Part shown: positions 53,916 to 62,465 of the stretch, piece after piece
Layout of the letters: each line of letters starts with the position of its first letter
Numbering within the stretch: position 1 is the first letter of the stretch
From: Anaerostipes amylophilus
GTDB taxonomy: Bacteria > Bacillota > Clostridia > Lachnospirales > Lachnospiraceae
Assembly: GCF_025567365.1 (NCBI RefSeq)
Contig: NZ_JAOQJG010000003.1
Coordinates: forward strand, 186,001-250,000
Length of the DNA: 64,000 nt
Direction: 5' to 3'
Position numbers and translations under genes: made by a program
The notes under the pieces: generated by a model
What the model was told of the DNA's origin: nothing
The model's input: the letters and a program-made list of their open reading frames with translations, nothing else
Database searches by the model: none

Positions 53916-54940
53916 AAACAGCCAGAGAGATCATAGAAACTTATGATGGTCCGAAAGTGCGGATCATGGAGGTGTGCGGAACGCATACACACGAGATTTT
54001 CAGGCTTGGAATCCGTAAACTTCTTCCCAAACAGGTAGAACTGATTTCAGGACCGGGCTGTCCAGTTTGTGTCACACCAGTTAGTTTTATCGATGAGGCG
54101 ATATACCTTGCATTAGAAAAAGATGTAACGATCTGTACATTTGGCGATCTGGTACGAGTACCTGGAACAAAGATGAGTCTTGCAGGAGCCAGAGAACAAG
54201 GCGCGAAGATTCATGTCGTGTATTCACCAGCAGATGCTGAAAAATATGCTAAAGAACATAGTGAAGAACAGGTGACATTTTTATCTGTTGGATTTGAAAC
54301 AACAACACCAGCAGGATGTCTTTCTGTCAAGGCAGCCAGAGAAGATCATCTTGATAATTATTCTATTTTGGTTGCAAACAAAACGATGCCTCAAGCTTAT
54401 GAAAAATTAAAGAACAGTGCCGATGTATTTTTATATCCGGGACATGTTAATGCGATCACAGGAACACGTTTGTGTGAGGATTTGACCAAAGAAGGAATCA
54501 GCGGAGTTGTGGCTGGATTTACAGCAAAAGAATTGTTAACAGCACTGGCGGTTTCACTCGTAAAATTCCAGGAAGGAAAGCCATTTTTTGTAAACTGCTA
54601 TCCACGTGTGGTAACACGGGATGGAAGCAAGGAAGCTCAGGTACTTGTCGATGAGATGATGGAAGCATGTGACTGTGAATGGAGAGGACTTGGTATTATC
54701 CCTAAATCCGGAATGAAATTAAGAAAAGAATGGCAGGATTTCGATGCAAGGATCAAATACCAGATGCCAAAGATCGAAGGAAAACCAAACCCAGCATGCC
54801 GTTGTGGGGATGTACTTCAGGGAAAATGCAAACCATCTGATTGCAAAGTATTTGGAAAAGGTTGTACACCACAGCATCCAGTCGGAGCCTGTATGGTATC
54901 TGGAGAGGGAGCCTGTTCTGCATACTATCAGTATTCATAA
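53912..54940 (+). CDS. hypD: Fe-cyanide/CO assembly protein HypD
   Basis: 342 aa. MEVCGTHTHEIFRLGIRKLLP, GPGCPVCVTP (CxxC-like pair), FLSVGFETTTPAG, FLYPGHVNAITG and the C-terminal Cys-rich segment CRCGDVLQGKCKPSDCKVFGKGC that binds a [4Fe-4S] cluster. It is the scaffold on which iron receives CN and CO. All recognised residues are kept, so it should be functional. Confidence 0.96.
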   Translation: MKTAREIIETYDGPKVRIMEVCGTHTHEIFRLGIRKLLPKQVELISGPGCPVCVTPVSFIDEAIYLALEKDVTICTFGDLVRVPGTKMSLAGAREQGAKIHVVYSPADAEKYAKEHSEEQVTFLSVGFETTTPAGCLSVKAAREDHLDNYSILVANKTMPQAYEKLKNSADVFLYPGHVNAITGTRLCEDLTKEGISGVVAGFTAKELLTALAVSLVKFQEGKPFFVNCYPRVVTRDGSKEAQVLVDEMMEACDCEWRGLGIIPKSGMKLRKEWQDFDARIKYQMPKIEGKPNPACRCGDVLQGKCKPSDCKVFGKGCTPQHPVGACMVSGEGACSAYYQYS

Positions 54941-54989
54941 TTGTACAAAGAATTACCAGTGTTTAAATAGGAAAGAAGGAAAAAACAAC

Positions 54990-55997
54990 ATGGAAAATAA
55001 AACAGTAACGATGGCACATGGTGCCGGTGGAAAACAGACATCTGAATTGATCGATGAAGTATTTAAAGCACATTTTGCAAATGATGATCTGACAGCAGAT
55101 GATGCAGCAGTCTTAGTCCCACCAGCAGGAAAAATGGCAGTATCAACCGATGGATTTATCGTATCACCAGCATTTTTCCCAGGAGGAAATATCGGGAAAC
55201 TTTCTATCTGTGGAACTGTAAATGACCTTGCATGTATGGGAGCTAAACCATTGTACCTTACCTGTGCTTTTGTGATCGAAGAAGGATATCCAATGGAGAA
55301 ACTTGAAGAGATCGCTACAGCGATGGAAAAAACAGCAAAAGAAGCCGGAGTGCATATCGTATCAGGAGATACAAAAGTTGCAGGAAAAGGACAGGTTGAT
55401 GGAGTCTTTATCACAACGACTGGAATGGGCCAGATCGAAGAAGGTGTAACAGTCGGTGGAGAACTGGCAAAACCGGGAGACGCGATCATTGTAACAGGTG
55501 ATATCGGACGACATGGATGTACAATCTTGTTAGAGAGAGAAGATTTTGGAATTGACGCAGATGTGACGAGCGATTGTGCACCTTTATGGAATACAGTCAA
55601 AGCAGTGATGGATACAACACATGATTTGCATGTTATCCGCGATGCGACAAGAGGTGGTGTAGGAACTGTCTTATATGAGATCGCAGGCCAGAGCAATGTA
55701 GGAATCCGTTTAAATGCAGAAGCGGTTCCAGTACAGCCAGAAGTAAAAGGAGTTTGCGGCATGCTTGGATTAGAACCATTATATCTGGCATGTGAAGGAA
55801 GACTTGTTATCATGGCATCAAAGAAAGAGGCAGAAGCAATCGTGGAAACATTGAAAAAATGTCCATATTCAGCAAATGCAGCAATCATTGGTGAAGTTAT
55901 GGAAGAAGAAGCTGGAAGAGTTATCATGGAGACAGAGATCGGTACACAGGCATTACTTCCACAGCCGGGAGGAGAGCTTTTACCTAGAATCTGTTAA
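54990..55997 (+). CDS. hypE: Thiocarbamate dehydratase HypE
   Basis: 335 aa from ATG 54990 (GAAAGAAGGA site; the longer in-frame start at 54744 lies inside hypD). PurM/SelD-like fold: MAHGAGGKQTSELI, DDAAVLVPP, STDGFIVSPAFFPGGNIGKL, RDATRGGVGTVLYE. Ends with the canonical PRIC, whose Cys is carbamoylated by HypF and dehydrated to a thiocyanate for HypCD. Its intact tail argues for active cyanide synthesis. Confidence 0.96.
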   Translation: MENKTVTMAHGAGGKQTSELIDEVFKAHFANDDLTADDAAVLVPPAGKMAVSTDGFIVSPAFFPGGNIGKLSICGTVNDLACMGAKPLYLTCAFVIEEGYPMEKLEEIATAMEKTAKEAGVHIVSGDTKVAGKGQVDGVFITTTGMGQIEEGVTVGGELAKPGDAIIVTGDIGRHGCTILLEREDFGIDADVTSDCAPLWNTVKAVMDTTHDLHVIRDATRGGVGTVLYEIAGQSNVGIRLNAEAVPVQPEVKGVCGMLGLEPLYLACEGRLVIMASKKEAEAIVETLKKCPYSANAAIIGEVMEEEAGRVIMETEIGTQALLPQPGGELLPRIC

Positions 55998-56014
55998 ATA
56001 GGAGGAAGATGTAA

Positions 56015-56776
56015 GTGATCAGGATAGCAGTATATGGAAAAGGTGGAATTGGAAAATCAACGACCGTTTCCAATGTGGCAGCAGCATTGTCAGAAATGGG
56101 ACTTAAGGTCATGCAGATCGGCTGTGATCCAAAAGCGGATTCTACGATATTACTCTGTCATGGAGAAGCTGTTCCGGCAGTGCTTGATCTATATAATAGG
56201 AAAAAACAGGCATTGAAACTTGATGATATGATACGCATTGGTTATAACGGCGTGATCTGTGTGGAAGCTGGAGGACCGACACCGGGACTTGGATGTGCCG
56301 GGCGTGGGATCATCACGGCTCTTGAAAAATTAAAAGAGCTTGGTGCATATGATGTATACAAGCCAGATGTGGTTTTATACGATGTATTAGGAGATGTCGT
56401 ATGCGGCGGATTTTCCATGCCGATGCGAGGCGGTTACGCAGATAAAGTATTTATCATTACATCCGGAGAAAATATGGCAATTCATGCAGCAGCCAATATA
56501 GCCATGGCAGTGGATAACTTCAAAAATCGTGGATATGCTGAACTTGGAGGCTTTATTCTAAATCGCAGAGACGTTCCTAGAGAAGAAGAAAAAGTAGAAG
56601 AGCTGGCAGATGATTTTCAAACAACAATTGTTGGCACATTATCACATAGTGAGCAGGTAATCTTAGCAGAGGAACAGAAAAAAACATTGCTGGAGTGTTA
56701 TCCAGAAAGTGAAATGGCAGAGGAATATCGTGTGCTTGCAAGGCAGATATATCGCATATGCGGGGAGGAAATCTAA
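56015..56776 (+). CDS. NifH-like ATPase, module 2
   Basis: 253 aa, the same length as the module 1 copy and clearly paralogous. P-loop YGKGGIGKST, CDPKADST, cluster Cys in GLGCAGRG (Cys94) and DVVCGGF (Cys130). Differs mainly in the segment after residue 60 and in the C-terminus (TLLECYPESEMAEEYRVLAR), which probably sets partner specificity. GTG start with GGAGGAAG upstream, 17 bases after hypE; its stop overlaps the next ATG by one base. Confidence 0.92.
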   Translation: MIRIAVYGKGGIGKSTTVSNVAAALSEMGLKVMQIGCDPKADSTILLCHGEAVPAVLDLYNRKKQALKLDDMIRIGYNGVICVEAGGPTPGLGCAGRGIITALEKLKELGAYDVYKPDVVLYDVLGDVVCGGFSMPMRGGYADKVFIITSGENMAIHAAANIAMAVDNFKNRGYAELGGFILNRRDVPREEEKVEELADDFQTTIVGTLSHSEQVILAEEQKKTLLECYPESEMAEEYRVLARQIYRICGEEI

Positions 56777-58113
56777 TGTTACGTCGTGTAGGTGAAACCA
56801 TTGATCCAAAAGATGCGATGGTAAAAATAAAAGATGCATCATTCCCAGCTCCGTTTGCTTCAGAACTTGAATATAATTCTCCAGTGCACGGGAACTGGAA
56901 TATCGTACACACAGGAATGCAACTTCCAGAATCCATTCAGATCTATGTCTGTGCAGATAACTGTATGCGAGGTGTCGTCCTCACTGCAGCGGAAATGAAT
57001 GCAGCAGACCGTTTTTCCTTTGTGATCGTAGAGGAGCAAAATATCTTAAATGGGAATCTGGAAGATATTACCATCGAAGGTGTGACAGATGTATTAAAGA
57101 AACGAGACGATCATCCCAAAGCTGTTTTACTCTTTACGGTTTGTCTTCACCATTTTGTTGGAAGTAATCTTGACTATATTTATAGCGAATTAGAGAAACG
57201 TTTCCCTGATATCTGTTTTATTCGCTGCTATATGGACCCAATCATGCAAAAACATGGATTAACTCCAGATCAGAAGCTTCGAAAAGCAATGTATGATCCT
57301 CTTATAGAGTGTAAACCATATGATAAAACAGTATCTGTATTGGGAAGTGATTTTGCTCTAGATGAAAGCAGCGATATTAAACGTTTATTAAAGAAATATA
57401 ATTATAGAATATTTGAGTTGCCAAAATGTAAAAATTGGCAGGATATGATGGAAATGAGCAAGGGAAAACTGTTTATAAACTGCTACCCAGCTGGAAAATA
57501 CGGAATGGAGACACAGGCAAGGCGTCTTGGACGCGAGTGCTTGTATCTTCCTGGAAGTTTTGATTATGATGAAATAGAAGAACAGTTAAAGAAGCTTACA
57601 GATACTCTTGGTTTACCAGAACTTACAGAAGATGAACGAAAACAAGAAAGACAATCATGTGAACAAGCACTTGCCAAAGCAAAAGATTTGATCAAAGATA
57701 TGCCGATCACATTGGATTATCTATACCATCCAAGACCTCTTGGACTGGCAAAATTGCTCATTACCCATGGATTTTGTGTAAAATCAGTCTATCTGGATGC
57801 GATCAATCCAGAAGAAAAGGACGATTTTATCTGGCTTCAAAAACATGCACCAGAACTTGAGCTCATTGCAACGATCCAAGTAAAGATGCGTGTATTGCCA
57901 AGAGGCGGCAGTGAAGAAGTACTTGCGATCGGACAGAAAGCCGCATATTTTAGCAAAAGCCGCCATTTTGTCAATCTTGTACAGGGAGAAGGATTATATG
58001 GATTTGATGGAATCAGACGAACGACCGAACTTATGATGGATGCATATCTTAAGGAAAAAGATACACAAAAATTAGTAATACAAAAGGGATGGGGGTGCGA
58101 GTGCTGCTTATGA
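56776..58113 (+). CDS. NifD/NifK-like component, module 2 large subunit
   Basis: 445 aa from ATG 56776 (GGGGAGG site). Nitrogenase component 1-like: VCADNCMRGVVLTAAEMNA (Cys59, Cys63), LLFTVCLHHFVGSNLDYI (Cys123) and repeating alpha/beta subdomains (VSVLGSDFALDESSDIKR). Unlike module 1 it has a single Cys in the central ITC-type motif, and it ends in GWGCECCL, a Cys-rich tail (Cys441, 443, 444) absent from its paralogue. A different cluster or cargo site is therefore likely. Substrate unknown. Overlaps the next gene by 4 bases. Confidence 0.82.
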   Translation: MLRRVGETIDPKDAMVKIKDASFPAPFASELEYNSPVHGNWNIVHTGMQLPESIQIYVCADNCMRGVVLTAAEMNAADRFSFVIVEEQNILNGNLEDITIEGVTDVLKKRDDHPKAVLLFTVCLHHFVGSNLDYIYSELEKRFPDICFIRCYMDPIMQKHGLTPDQKLRKAMYDPLIECKPYDKTVSVLGSDFALDESSDIKRLLKKYNYRIFELPKCKNWQDMMEMSKGKLFINCYPAGKYGMETQARRLGRECLYLPGSFDYDEIEEQLKKLTDTLGLPELTEDERKQERQSCEQALAKAKDLIKDMPITLDYLYHPRPLGLAKLLITHGFCVKSVYLDAINPEEKDDFIWLQKHAPELELIATIQVKMRVLPRGGSEEVLAIGQKAAYFSKSRHFVNLVQGEGLYGFDGIRRTTELMMDAYLKEKDTQKLVIQKGWGCECCL

Positions 58114-59219
58114 GACAATCTTATCGAATTATACCAATTTATACAGCTGACGTGTCAGGCGTGTGTTCTGCATTGTATGAATTAGGTGGCATGACAGTGA
58201 TGCACGATCCTTCTGGATGCAACTCCACCTACAATACTCATGATGAACTTCGCTGGTACGATCAGGATAGCTTGATTTTTATTTCTGGTCTGACGGAAAT
58301 CGATGCGATCATGGGAAATGATCAAAAATTTATTGATGATATTGAGCATGCAGCCAAACAACTGCATCCAAAATTTATCGCATTAGCAGGTTCACCAATT
58401 CCATTTATGAATGGAACAGATTTCCCTGCAATTGCCCATGTGATCGAGGCAGAAACCGGGATTCCAACATTTTCAGTGCCAACGAATGGCATGAATGATT
58501 ATGTGTATGGAGCAGGGATCGCATTGGAAGAAATCGCAAAACGTTTTGTAAAAGATCCAGAGAAACAAGATCAAAAAGATTCTACTTCAAAAGCTGTAAA
58601 TCTGTTAGGAGTAACCCCTCTTGATTTTGGGCCACAGGAAAATGTAGAAATATTAAAACAAAATCTGCAAAAATGCGGATGGGAAGTGATGTCCTCATGG
58701 GCAATGGGAGATGACTTAGAAACACTGCAAAGATCAGCACAAGCAGATGTAAATTTAGTTGTATCAGCAGTGGGGCGTCGTGCAGCAAAGATTCTTTGGA
58801 AAACATACAAAATTCCTTATGTGATCGGGACACCAAATGAATGGTTGACAGAAGATATTTGTAATGCATTGGAGCTTGCAGTTACAAAGAAGGAAAATCA
58901 AAAAGCTGTATATTTACAAAAACGTATGCCCAAGGAAGCCAAGATCACTCTGATCGGAGAGCCTGTCACTATGGGATCACTTGCAGCAGGGATTGAAAAA
59001 CACTATGGACACTCAACGCGTGTGCTATGCCCATTAAAAGAATGTGAAGCTTTGATTGGAGAGAAGGATAAAGTAGTACTTGGAGAAGAAGCAATGGAAG
59101 AAGAACTGAAAAACGCAAAGATCATTGTGGCAGATCCACTGTATAAGCCAATCTGTCCAAAGAATAGCACATTTTATGAACTTGCTCATGTAGCATTTTC
59201 AGGAAGAATCTATTTTTAA
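58110..59219 (+). CDS. NifK/NifD-like component, module 2 small subunit
   Basis: 369 aa from ATG 58110 (ATGA overlap with the preceding stop; the longer start at 58089 is less likely). Starts IIPIYTADVSGVCSALYELG then MHDPSGCNSTYNTHDELRWY: Cys19 and Cys37, the latter at the same place as Cys37 in the module 1 partner and as the conserved GC in NifD/K/E. Contains VNLLGVTPLDFGPQEN and ITLIGEPVTMGSLAAGIEK subdomain starts. Retains fewer N-terminal Cys than module 1. Confidence 0.83.
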   Translation: MRQSYRIIPIYTADVSGVCSALYELGGMTVMHDPSGCNSTYNTHDELRWYDQDSLIFISGLTEIDAIMGNDQKFIDDIEHAAKQLHPKFIALAGSPIPFMNGTDFPAIAHVIEAETGIPTFSVPTNGMNDYVYGAGIALEEIAKRFVKDPEKQDQKDSTSKAVNLLGVTPLDFGPQENVEILKQNLQKCGWEVMSSWAMGDDLETLQRSAQADVNLVVSAVGRRAAKILWKTYKIPYVIGTPNEWLTEDICNALELAVTKKENQKAVYLQKRMPKEAKITLIGEPVTMGSLAAGIEKHYGHSTRVLCPLKECEALIGEKDKVVLGEEAMEEELKNAKIIVADPLYKPICPKNSTFYELAHVAFSGRIYF

Positions 59220-60626
59220 ATGATAAGTGTATTTACAAATATACAGAAAACCATGGAGATCAATCAGATGTTAAAAAGACAAGAACATTTTTTTCAAAGC
59301 CAAAAGACAAAGGATTATGAATTTCGAAAGAAAGCACTTTTACGTCTGGAATATGCAATCAAAAAACATGAAAAAGAAATCGAACATGCATTGTATAAAG
59401 ATTTAGGAAAATCATGCTTTGAGTCCTATATGACAGAGATTGGTATGGTAAAAAGTGAACTTTCTTATATAAAGAAAAATCTGAAAAGATGGATGAAACC
59501 AGAACAGGTAAAAACACCACTTGCCCAGTTCCCATCCAAAAGTTTTAAGATCAAAGAACCCCTTGGAAAGGTTCTGATCATTGCACCATGGAATTATCCA
59601 ATTCTTTTATCCCTGCAACCACTCATTGGAGCGATTGCTGCAGGAAATTGCAGTGTCTTAAAGCCATCGGAACATGCACCGCATTGTGCGAATCTTTTAA
59701 AGAAGATGATTGGTGAAGTTTTTCCATCTCATTACGTTGCTGTGATCAATGGAGGTGTAGAGATCAGTGAAAAACTTCTGGAACAGTCATTTGATCATAT
59801 TTTCTATACTGGAGGAGAACAAGTCGGCAAGATCGTGATGGAAAAAGCATCGAAACATTTAACACCGGTAACCTTAGAATTGGGTGGAAAAAGTCCTTGT
59901 ATCGTAGAAGAAAGTGCAGATATCAAACTGGCAGCAAAGCGAATTGTTTTTGGAAAATTTCTAAACAGTGGGCAAACATGTGTTGCACCAGATTATATTT
60001 TGGTAGATAAAAAAGCAGAAAGTGAGCTGATCTTTTACTTAAAATACTGGATCAACAAAATGATCGGGAAACATCCTTTGTCTAATAAGGATTATCCATC
60101 TATGATCAACACAAGACATTATCAGCGGATTATGGATCTTATGAAACATGAAAAGATCGTAGAAGGCGGTTATGGCGATATGAGATTAAAAAAGATCGCA
60201 CCAACGATTCTTGTGAATGTAAAAGAAAAATCAAATGTTATGCAGGAAGAAATTTTTGGACCAATACTTCCAGTGATGACATATGACAAATTAGCAGATG
60301 CGATCATTTATATCAGAGATCATAACAAACCGTTGGCATTGTATTTATTTACAGAAAATGATAAAGTAGAACAAGATGTACTTTCACAGTTGTCTTTTGG
60401 CGGCGGCTGTATCAATGATACGATCATCCACCTTGCAACTCCATATCTAGGATTTGGAGGAGTTTCTAACAGCGGAATGGGAACTTATCACGGAAAGAAA
60501 AGCTTTGATACTTTTACACATGAAAAAAGCATCATAAAAAAATCAGACAAGATCGACATTCCAATCCGCTATATGCCATATAACAAAGCCAAAGAACAAT
60601 TGATGAAGTTTTTTCTGAAATTATAA
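59220..60626 (+). CDS. Aldehyde dehydrogenase (class 3-like)
   Basis: 468 aa. ALDH superfamily, class 3 or fatty/aryl aldehyde branch: APWNYPILLSLQPLIGAIAAGN, LELGGKSPCIVE (general base Glu), FLNSGQTCVAPDYILVD (catalytic Cys) and EEIFGPILPVM. Oxidises aldehydes with NAD(P)+. Its ATG directly follows the NifK-like stop, so it belongs to the operon and might process the aldehyde product or substrate of the nitrogenase-like system. An alternative start is Met at 59253. Confidence 0.9.
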   Translation: MISVFTNIQKTMEINQMLKRQEHFFQSQKTKDYEFRKKALLRLEYAIKKHEKEIEHALYKDLGKSCFESYMTEIGMVKSELSYIKKNLKRWMKPEQVKTPLAQFPSKSFKIKEPLGKVLIIAPWNYPILLSLQPLIGAIAAGNCSVLKPSEHAPHCANLLKKMIGEVFPSHYVAVINGGVEISEKLLEQSFDHIFYTGGEQVGKIVMEKASKHLTPVTLELGGKSPCIVEESADIKLAAKRIVFGKFLNSGQTCVAPDYILVDKKAESELIFYLKYWINKMIGKHPLSNKDYPSMINTRHYQRIMDLMKHEKIVEGGYGDMRLKKIAPTILVNVKEKSNVMQEEIFGPILPVMTYDKLADAIIYIRDHNKPLALYLFTENDKVEQDVLSQLSFGGGCINDTIIHLATPYLGFGGVSNSGMGTYHGKKSFDTFTHEKSIIKKSDKIDIPIRYMPYNKAKEQLMKFFLKL

Positions 60627-60643
60627 GATAAGGAGCAACTTTT

Positions 60644-60898
60644 ATGGAATTTACAAACGTATTACCAGGAGTCAAACTGGTAAAACAAAATGAAGCAGGA
60701 AATGAAGAAGAACTTTTTCTTTCACAAAATGATCATGTGATCGTAAAGACATTAAATGGAAGAGAAATCAAAGGTATTTTTATGCAGATTGAATTTGCAA
60801 GATGTCTGGAAGAAGATGATATTGTGCATGTGCATAAAGACAATGGGGAAAATGAAGGAATCCCATTTGATACGATCGATGATATTATTAAGGGTTAA
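60644..60898 (+). CDS. Small conserved-looking protein of unknown function
   Basis: 84 aa, acidic, no membrane segment or Cys cluster (one Cys in FARCLEEDD). Pattern LFLSQNDHVIVKTLNGREIKGIFMQIEFA suggests a compact beta-barrel, like small SH3/Sm-type folds, but no family is recognised. Lies 17 bases after the aldehyde dehydrogenase gene with AAGGAGC, and 26 bases before the permease gene, so it is part of the same transcript. Confidence 0.65.
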   Translation: MEFTNVLPGVKLVKQNEAGNEEELFLSQNDHVIVKTLNGREIKGIFMQIEFARCLEEDDIVHVHKDNGENEGIPFDTIDDIIKG

Positions 60899-60924
60899 GA
60901 AAGAAAAAGAGGATTAAGATTTAT

Positions 60925-62316
60925 ATGGAAAATCAGAATCAAAATGTCAGTGCAGACAATATTTACAAGTTGAATGGAAGAGTTCCATTATCTAAAGCAA
61001 TCCCATTTGGACTGCAGCATGTGCTGGCAATGTTTGTATCCAATCTTGCACCAGTACTGATCGTCTGTAGTGCAGCATTTGTACATGGAACGAATCATCA
61101 TTTGACTGGAGCAGAAATCACACAGTTATTACAATGTGCGATGTTTGTTGCAGGAATCGGTACGTGTCTTCAGTTATACCCAATCTGGAAGATCGGATCG
61201 AGGCTTCCGATCGTTATGGGAGTCAGTTTTACTTTCCTTGGAAGTTTATTGATGATTTGTACAAATCCAGATCTTGGATATGAAGGAATGGTAGGAGCGG
61301 TCATTGCCGGAGGTATTTTTGAAGGAATCGTAGGTTTAAGTGCCAGATACTGGAAACGATTTTTAACACCTGTTGTTTCGGCCTGTGTTGTTATCGCGAT
61401 CGGATTATCCTTACTATCCGTAGGAATGAATTCCTGGGGAGGCGGAGATGGAGCCAAAGATTTTGGATCATGGTATCATCTTTTTATCGGAGCATTTACA
61501 CTGATCGTCTGTCTTGCAGCCAGATACATCTTAAAAGGTGTATATAAGAACTTAAATGTATTAGTCGGACTGGTCTTAGGATACCTTCTTTCTGTGATCT
61601 TTACCGTTGCAGGAATTGCACCACTGGTTGATTTCTCTGGAATTTCAAAAACAATCGCACAGGTTGGCGTTGTAAGTATTCCGAAACTTGTATTCTTTAC
61701 AAGCCTTAAACCAGTCTTTGATCTTGGAGCATTTTTTACGATTGCGATCGTATTCCTTGTATCAGCAGCAGAGACAACGGGTGCGACAACAGCCATCTGT
61801 ACTGGAGCACTTGGAAGAGATATTGAAATGGAAGAATTACAGGGATCATTAGCAGCTGATGGATTTTCCAGTGCGATTTCTGGTTGTTTTGGATGTCTTC
61901 CATTAACATCATTCAGCCAGAATGTTGGACTTGTCACAATGACAGGAGTTATTAATCGATTTACAATCTTAATGGGAGCATTGATTTTAATCCTAGCATC
62001 GTTATTTCCACCACTGGGAGCGTTTTTTAATTCTCTCCCACAGGCAGTGCTTGGTGGATGTACGGTTATGATGTTTGGATCTATCATGTATGAAGGAATC
62101 AAGATGTTAAAAGAATGTGAGTTTGATGATCGTACAATGGTGATTGTATCTTTAGCATTTTGTATCGGAGTTGGACTGACTCAGACATCTGGAAACTTTT
62201 TTGCAGCATTTCCGAAGGAAGTTGGGGATATCTTTAATGGGAATGCAGTTGCGGGAGTCTTTGTAGTGTCATTAATTTTGAGTTTAGTACTTCCTAAAAG
62301 TAAAAAAAGTGAATAA
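60925..62316 (+). CDS. NCS2 family nucleobase (xanthine/uracil-type) permease
   Basis: 463 aa with about 14 membrane segments. NCS2 features: SKAIPFGLQHVLAMFVSNLAPVLIV, SGCFGCLPLTSFSQNVGLVTMTGVINR and the substrate segment VSAAETTGATTAICTGALGR. Family members import xanthine, urate or uracil with protons. Its place at the end of the nitrogenase-like/hyp operon hints that a purine or other heterocycle is the imported compound, but the link is inferred. Confidence 0.88.
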   Translation: MENQNQNVSADNIYKLNGRVPLSKAIPFGLQHVLAMFVSNLAPVLIVCSAAFVHGTNHHLTGAEITQLLQCAMFVAGIGTCLQLYPIWKIGSRLPIVMGVSFTFLGSLLMICTNPDLGYEGMVGAVIAGGIFEGIVGLSARYWKRFLTPVVSACVVIAIGLSLLSVGMNSWGGGDGAKDFGSWYHLFIGAFTLIVCLAARYILKGVYKNLNVLVGLVLGYLLSVIFTVAGIAPLVDFSGISKTIAQVGVVSIPKLVFFTSLKPVFDLGAFFTIAIVFLVSAAETTGATTAICTGALGRDIEMEELQGSLAADGFSSAISGCFGCLPLTSFSQNVGLVTMTGVINRFTILMGALILILASLFPPLGAFFNSLPQAVLGGCTVMMFGSIMYEGIKMLKECEFDDRTMVIVSLAFCIGVGLTQTSGNFFAAFPKEVGDIFNGNAVAGVFVVSLILSLVLPKSKKSE

Positions 62317-62332
62317 TATTTATAATCTTTGA

Positions 62333-62414
62333 GTATGTTACAAAAATAAAAAAATAGATGGTACGCGAAACATGAATTTCATGTACCATCTATTTTTTTA
62401 TTTTTATAACATAC
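62333..62414. terminator. 32-bp-arm hairpin between convergent genes
   Basis: Arms 62333-62364 and 62383-62414 pair with a single mismatch around an 18-base loop. The A- and T-runs inside the arms allow termination in both directions for the permease (+) and the phosphodiesterase (-). ACGCGAA occurs both in the loop and just outside the 3' arm. Confidence 0.85.
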
Positions 62415-62465
62415 GCGAAGGTTATAGATACTATTTAGGTATATTTATTTGAGAAACGAAAAGAA

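Noticed and set aside
54953..55927. 324-codon open frame on the minus strand
   Set aside because: It lies antisense to hypE, whose family motifs are complete; the peptide shows no domain and is a codon-bias shadow.
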